From Lysobacterales bacterium (GTDB lineage Bacteria; Pseudomonadota; Gammaproteobacteria; Xanthomonadales; Marinicellaceae), in assembly GCA_026988115.1 (NCBI GenBank), contig JALSLV010000048.1, forward strand, positions 48,166 to 112,165: a stretch of DNA of 64,000 nucleotides, given 5' to 3'. Below are positions 60,621 through 64,000 of the stretch, piece by piece; the first letter of the stretch is position 1, and each line of letters opens with the position of its first letter. Below the pieces are notes generated by a model. The model did no database searches. It worked only from the letters and a program-made list of their open reading frames with translations, and was not told the origin of the DNA. Made by a program: the position numbers and the translations under genes.

Positions 60621-61640
60621 ATGACTCCAAAAAGTTGGTTAAGAGACTTATACCCTGGATACTTTGCCATGACTATGGCAACGGGTATTATCGCAGTAGC
60701 GTTAAAACAACAAAATTACGATACTTTGTCCGAAATATTGTTTGTCTTTACACTCTTTACTTGGTGCATAATGACAGTGCTATACACGTGGAGGTTGATT
60801 AAATTTCCTCATGCTGTTTTTGAAAATTTACTAAACCCCAAAACCACCTTTATCTTTTTCACCTTTGTAGCTGCCACAGATATTTGTGGTATTTTATTAT
60901 TCCAACACGGTCTTGAAGTATTGGCTCTTAGCTGTTGGGTCATTGCCTTTATTTATTGGTCAGCCTTGATGTATTTTGGTTTTGCATCCTTATGTTTTGC
61001 CCATGAAGACAGAGAAGTTAACGTAGTCCATGGTGGATGGTTGATTTTAATTGTTGGCACACAATCATTGGTTTTACTTGGCACAAAAATAGCGCCTACT
61101 CTTGGCACGTATGCCTCTTACATGATGATGGAAATACACATGCTTTGGGCACTGGGAATGATTTTTTATGCCATATTTGTTACTTTATTCTGTTACCGAA
61201 TTTTTTTCTTTAATATGAAACCAAAAGACTACTCACCGTTGATGTGGGTCATAATGGGTGCAGCTGCCATCAGTGCTAATGCAGGAAGCAGCTTATTACT
61301 CAGCGACCCTATTCTGCCTTTGCTAGTCAACTTGCACCATGTAATTGAACTGATTTCAATCATGTTGTGGACATGGGCTACTTGGTGGATTCCTCTACTA
61401 ATTATGATCGGTCTTTGGAAGCATTTTTATAAAAAGATACCACTGGAGTATGAACCTTCCATGTGGAGCATCATATTTCCACTCGGAATGTATGCCGTGA
61501 CGAGTTTTAATTTAGGTGTTTCAATAGATTTCAACCCATTGTTATACCTGTCTTCGTTCATGTTATGGGTTGCCGTTGTAGCGTGGGTTTCTTTGCTTTT
61601 GTTCTTACTTTCCTCTTTCAAAAAAATAAAGTCAGGTTGA
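60621..61640 (+). CDS. TDT/SLAC1-like channel (tellurite-resistance/dicarboxylate family)
   Basis: A 339-residue protein with about ten hydrophobic helices. The opening DLYPGYFAMTMATGIIAVAL with its Phe and Gly-rich first helix and a repeated helical pattern fit the TehA/Mae1/SLAC1 (TDT) family of anion channels. The known substrates range from malate to chloride and nitrate; the pore Phe cannot be pinned down by eye. It converges on the threonine-aldolase-like gene with nine bases of overlap. No tehB is adjacent. Confidence 0.78.
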   Translation: MTPKSWLRDLYPGYFAMTMATGIIAVALKQQNYDTLSEILFVFTLFTWCIMTVLYTWRLIKFPHAVFENLLNPKTTFIFFTFVAATDICGILLFQHGLEVLALSCWVIAFIYWSALMYFGFASLCFAHEDREVNVVHGGWLILIVGTQSLVLLGTKIAPTLGTYASYMMMEIHMLWALGMIFYAIFVTLFCYRIFFFNMKPKDYSPLMWVIMGAAAISANAGSSLLLSDPILPLLVNLHHVIELISIMLWTWATWWIPLLIMIGLWKHFYKKIPLEYEPSMWSIIFPLGMYAVTSFNLGVSIDFNPLLYLSSFMLWVAVVAWVSLLLFLLSSFKKIKSG

Positions 61641-62669
61641 ACCCGACAACAATTTAAAATAATCCACAATTTCTTGCGTAGAAATATTTTCTGATGCAGG
61701 TCCGACTTGCATCTCAGCTTTCTGAATAGATTCACATTCTGTTGCTTTAAACTGATAGAGTAATGACATATCAAATTTCTCATTTAAGGGTTTAATGCGA
61801 GAATTCAATATATTCAAATCACCTTCCACATACACTAAAAAGCCATTTGTCTGTGGAATTTTAACCGTAACTTTATTGATTGTATCAAGTGCCTTAGCAA
61901 TTTCCTGTGCGCGTTCAACCCATAAATGAATTTTGCCTAATTGTGTATCTAAGCCATTCAAAGCCGTTATCAATTGTGGAAATGCCGTATATAAGTCACC
62001 ACCCATACGGCTGCGCCAAACTTTACATTTCTCAATAAAATCAGCATTGCCAGCTAAAACAGCGCCACCTATTGCTCCCAAGCCTTTATAAAAAGAAACA
62101 TAAACCGAATCAAATAGATCTGAAATTTCTGCTAAAGACTTTTGATAGAAAAGAGTCGACTCCCACAAACGCGCTCCATCCATGTGAAAATGGCAGTTAT
62201 TTTGTTTTACCCATTGACTCATTTTGCTTAATTCATCAGAGGAAGTTAATTTAAACCCAGCATTTCGCAATGGTAGTTCAACCGTTAAAACGGATGCTTC
62301 TTCAGTCACAGCTGACACATCATTGGCAGTAAAAGGATCACTAAGCTCGCCTAACGCAATGCCCCGTAATCCCATCAATGCCTGATAAGCATCTTGTTCA
62401 TTGGCTGCAATATGACAATTAGGGTGCAAAATGACATTCTTGCATTTCTTTAACTCTGAAGCCACTTTCAAAGCAACTAACTGAGCGGTAATACCCTTAT
62501 GGAAAAACAAAGCCTGTTCTTTTCCCAATAATTTAGCAACTCGTTGTTCCAATAACTGAACTAACGCACCTTGACTATAAATATCTCGGTTTTCATCTAA
62601 ATAAGTTGTATTTGCCATCTGAGACAACCAACTTTTATGTGTCTGTAATTTATAATATAATCGTCGCAT
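61632..62669 (-). CDS. threonine-aldolase-like PLP enzyme (beta-eliminating lyase fold)
   Basis: A 345-residue fold-type I PLP enzyme cleaving beta-hydroxy amino acids, by family. LLEQRVAKLLGKEQALFFHKG opens the large domain, VTEEASVLTVELPLRNAG follows, the cofactor Asp is in FHMDGARLWES, and the PLP lysine is in VSFYKGLGAIGGAVLAG. The N-terminus appears short: the family's usual DxRSD stretch is missing, and neither ATG at 62669 nor 62705 restores it. The enzyme may be N-terminally divergent or the true start non-standard. Confidence 0.78.
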   Translation of the reverse strand: MRRLYYKLQTHKSWLSQMANTTYLDENRDIYSQGALVQLLEQRVAKLLGKEQALFFHKGITAQLVALKVASELKKCKNVILHPNCHIAANEQDAYQALMGLRGIALGELSDPFTANDVSAVTEEASVLTVELPLRNAGFKLTSSDELSKMSQWVKQNNCHFHMDGARLWESTLFYQKSLAEISDLFDSVYVSFYKGLGAIGGAVLAGNADFIEKCKVWRSRMGGDLYTAFPQLITALNGLDTQLGKIHLWVERAQEIAKALDTINKVTVKIPQTNGFLVYVEGDLNILNSRIKPLNEKFDMSLLYQFKATECESIQKAEMQVGPASENISTQEIVDYFKLLSGST

Positions 62670-62770
62670 AATAATTAATCGAAAAGAGTGAAAACATTGT
62701 AACATGTCAATACCAATATTGAATGATTTGGGATATTTAATTTATTCACAATCTGTTAAGATAAAGTCTC

Positions 62771-63880
62771 ATGCAAAACTTATCACCAACACAGGCGCGA
62801 AAATTAATAATTTCAAGTCAAAAATTAAGCTATGGTTCATTAAATCCACAAGAAATTATTGAACATTTAGGCTATGTGCAAATTGATACCATCTCGGTAG
62901 TTGAACGTGCACACCACCATGTCTTTTGGAGTCGTTGCCCAAAATACAAACCAATTATCTTAGATGAACTGGTTAAATCACGTACAGTCTTTGAGTATTG
63001 GAGTCATGCAGCATCCTATTTACCGATGAAAGATTACCGCTATACACTACCCATGAAAAAGAATTTTAGAACCAGTAAAAGCTCATGGTTTCCGCGTGAT
63101 GAGAAAGTCATGTCATTTGTTTTAGAAAGAATTAAAACTGAAGGACCTCTACGCTCTAAAGATTTTAAAACAGTAAAAAAGGGCAACACTGGCTGGTGGG
63201 ATTGGAAACCTAGTAAATACGCACTCGAACGTTTATTTATGGAAGGAGAACTTGAAATCACACGAAGAGAGGAATTTCAAAAGGTATACGATTTGCCTGA
63301 ACAAGTCATTCCATCCTCTGTTGATACTTCCATGCCAAGTGAAGAAGAAAATAATGAATTCTTAATTAATCGAACACTCCGACACCACGGATTAGCAAGT
63401 GTTGATGAAATCGGCTATTTAAAAAAGAAAGATAAGAAAGACAAAATACAAAATAAACTCAATCAACTTATAGAACATGGTGCTATCACGCGGGTATCAA
63501 TCAAAGGAATAAAAGAAAACTATTACGCCCTAACAAAAAGCCTCGAAACAGTATCAAAGACTAATTCAAAAATTCACCTACTCTCTCCATTTGATAACCT
63601 AATAATCCAGCGAAAAAAGTTAAATACTCTCTTTAATTTTAATTACCAAATCGAATGCTACGTCCCTGCAGCCAAAAGAAAATACGGTTATTTCTGTCTT
63701 CCTATTTTCATGGGTCACAAACCAATTGCGCGTGTTGACTGCAAAGCCGATAGAAAAAATAAACAACTAATAATCCACTCACTTCATTATGAAAAAAATG
63801 TTAGAAAAGAATCAGTTAAAGGAAGAATTGAAACTAAATTGAAACAATTTGCTACATTTAATGGCTGTGATTTAAAGTAA
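62771..63880 (+). CDS. YcaQ-like winged-helix DNA glycosylase, 3' end cut by IS66
   Basis: A 369-residue frame with the YcaQ/AlkX (HTH_42) signature: LSPTQARKLIISSQKL, the catalytic QxD motif in YVQIDTISVVERAHH, DYRYTLPM and PWFPRD-type core, then LLSPFDNLIIQRKKLNTLF near the C-terminus. These enzymes unhook DNA interstrand crosslinks or alkylation damage. The TAA stop is supplied by the first bases of an IS66-type inverted repeat (GTAAGCG at 63877), so the last roughly 10-30 residues of the original are missing (E. coli YcaQ has 410 aa). Function may be reduced but the core is intact. Confidence 0.82.
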   Translation: MQNLSPTQARKLIISSQKLSYGSLNPQEIIEHLGYVQIDTISVVERAHHHVFWSRCPKYKPIILDELVKSRTVFEYWSHAASYLPMKDYRYTLPMKKNFRTSKSSWFPRDEKVMSFVLERIKTEGPLRSKDFKTVKKGNTGWWDWKPSKYALERLFMEGELEITRREEFQKVYDLPEQVIPSSVDTSMPSEEENNEFLINRTLRHHGLASVDEIGYLKKKDKKDKIQNKLNQLIEHGAITRVSIKGIKENYYALTKSLETVSKTNSKIHLLSPFDNLIIQRKKLNTLFNFNYQIECYVPAAKRKYGYFCLPIFMGHKPIARVDCKADRKNKQLIIHSLHYEKNVRKESVKGRIETKLKQFATFNGCDLK

Positions 63881-64000
63881 GCGTCAACCAAACCACATAC
63901 TTGACAAGTTCTATCAATCGTTGTTTGATTTAAAATTCCAAGGCAGGAGTTTTTCGTAGCCTTCAATAGATTCAACCAACTGCAGCTCTTTATAAATATG
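63877..64000 (-). mobile_element. IS66-family insertion sequence, right end (continues past window)
   Basis: The terminal inverted repeat GTAAGCGTCAACCAAAC begins at 63877, the characteristic GTAAGCG opening of IS66 elements. A reading frame ending at 63914 on the minus strand encodes the C-terminus of the transposase. The other end and any 8-bp target duplication are outside the window. Confidence 0.85.
63914..64000 (-). CDS. IS66-family transposase, C-terminal fragment
   Basis: Twenty-eight codons and a TGA (63914-63916) are inside the window. The translation contains LQLVESIEGYEKLLPWNF, matching the short C-terminal region of IS66 transposases, which commonly end with ALLPWN. The distance of the stop codon from the terminal repeat (37 bases) is also typical. 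The gene runs off the window, so completeness is unknown. Confidence 0.8.
   Translation of the reverse strand, partial: HIYKELQLVESIEGYEKLLPWNFKSNND

Overview
The window reads as a chromosomal segment of a low-GC gammaproteobacterium. The evidence is gene order: cmk-rpsA; alaS-csrA-tRNA-Ser-tRNA-Arg; tig-clpP-clpX-lon-hupB-tRNA-Val-tRNA-Asp-ppiD; nudJ-mnmA-hflD; and gspL-gspM-gspN. The genus cannot be named from the sequence alone. Most genes are on the minus strand until about 52.5 kb, after which the plus strand dominates. No rRNA, CRISPR array, integrase or prophage is visible.

Region by region. (1) 1-7.5 kb: start of rpsA, cmk, a small protein with a ClpX-like Cys4 zinc finger, a large thioester alpha-2-macroglobulin lipoprotein, and a ParE/RelE-type toxin with a ribbon-helix-helix antitoxin. 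(2) 7.5-11.7 kb: a MarR-like regulator overlapping hutU, then hutH, with repeat-rich DNA on both sides of hutH. (3) 11.7-15.3 kb: a DUF1579 protein and an isolated phenylacetate block (paaH, paaG, divergent paaY). (4) 15.3-23 kb: an orphan CARF-nuclease (Card1/VC1899-like) overlapping proC, then a prohibitin-like protein, thrC, thrB, apaH, an XRE-type regulator and coq7. (5) 23-36 kb: the housekeeping protein-quality block (ppiD, tRNAs, hupB, lon, clpX, clpP, tig), six further tRNAs, csrA and alaS. (6) 36-41.5 kb: two small secreted proteins of unknown function, a ThrE-like exporter, msrQ and gspLMN. (7) 41.5-52.5 kb: an envelope lipid cluster made of a surface lipase, a DUF1302 barrel, two DUF1329 proteins, a YCF48-like protein and an MMPL/RND transporter. 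(8) 52.6-64 kb: a DASS transporter, amgK-murU, a secreted alpha/beta hydrolase, nudJ-mnmA-hflD, a TDT-family channel, a threonine-aldolase-like enzyme and a YcaQ-like gene whose 3' end is interrupted by an IS66-family element running off the window.

How the genes may work together. The most coherent accessory unit is the 41.6-52.5 kb cluster. A lipoprotein lipase could release lipids at the surface, the DUF1302 barrel could pass them across the outer membrane, and two DUF1329 proteins could carry them across the periplasm. One of those DUF1329 proteins is a lipoprotein with a long 45-bp-repeat helical stalk. The YCF48 and RND proteins would handle the inner-membrane step. Gene content is visible; the substrate and the direction of transport are inference.

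Other items of note are a two-copy 157-165 bp MITE-like element, one copy of which forms the upstream region of coq7; a duplicated tRNA-Ser 5' end with its leader; TTGTA direct repeats before the toxin-antitoxin genes; and a palindrome over the -10 box of the MarR-hutU promoter.
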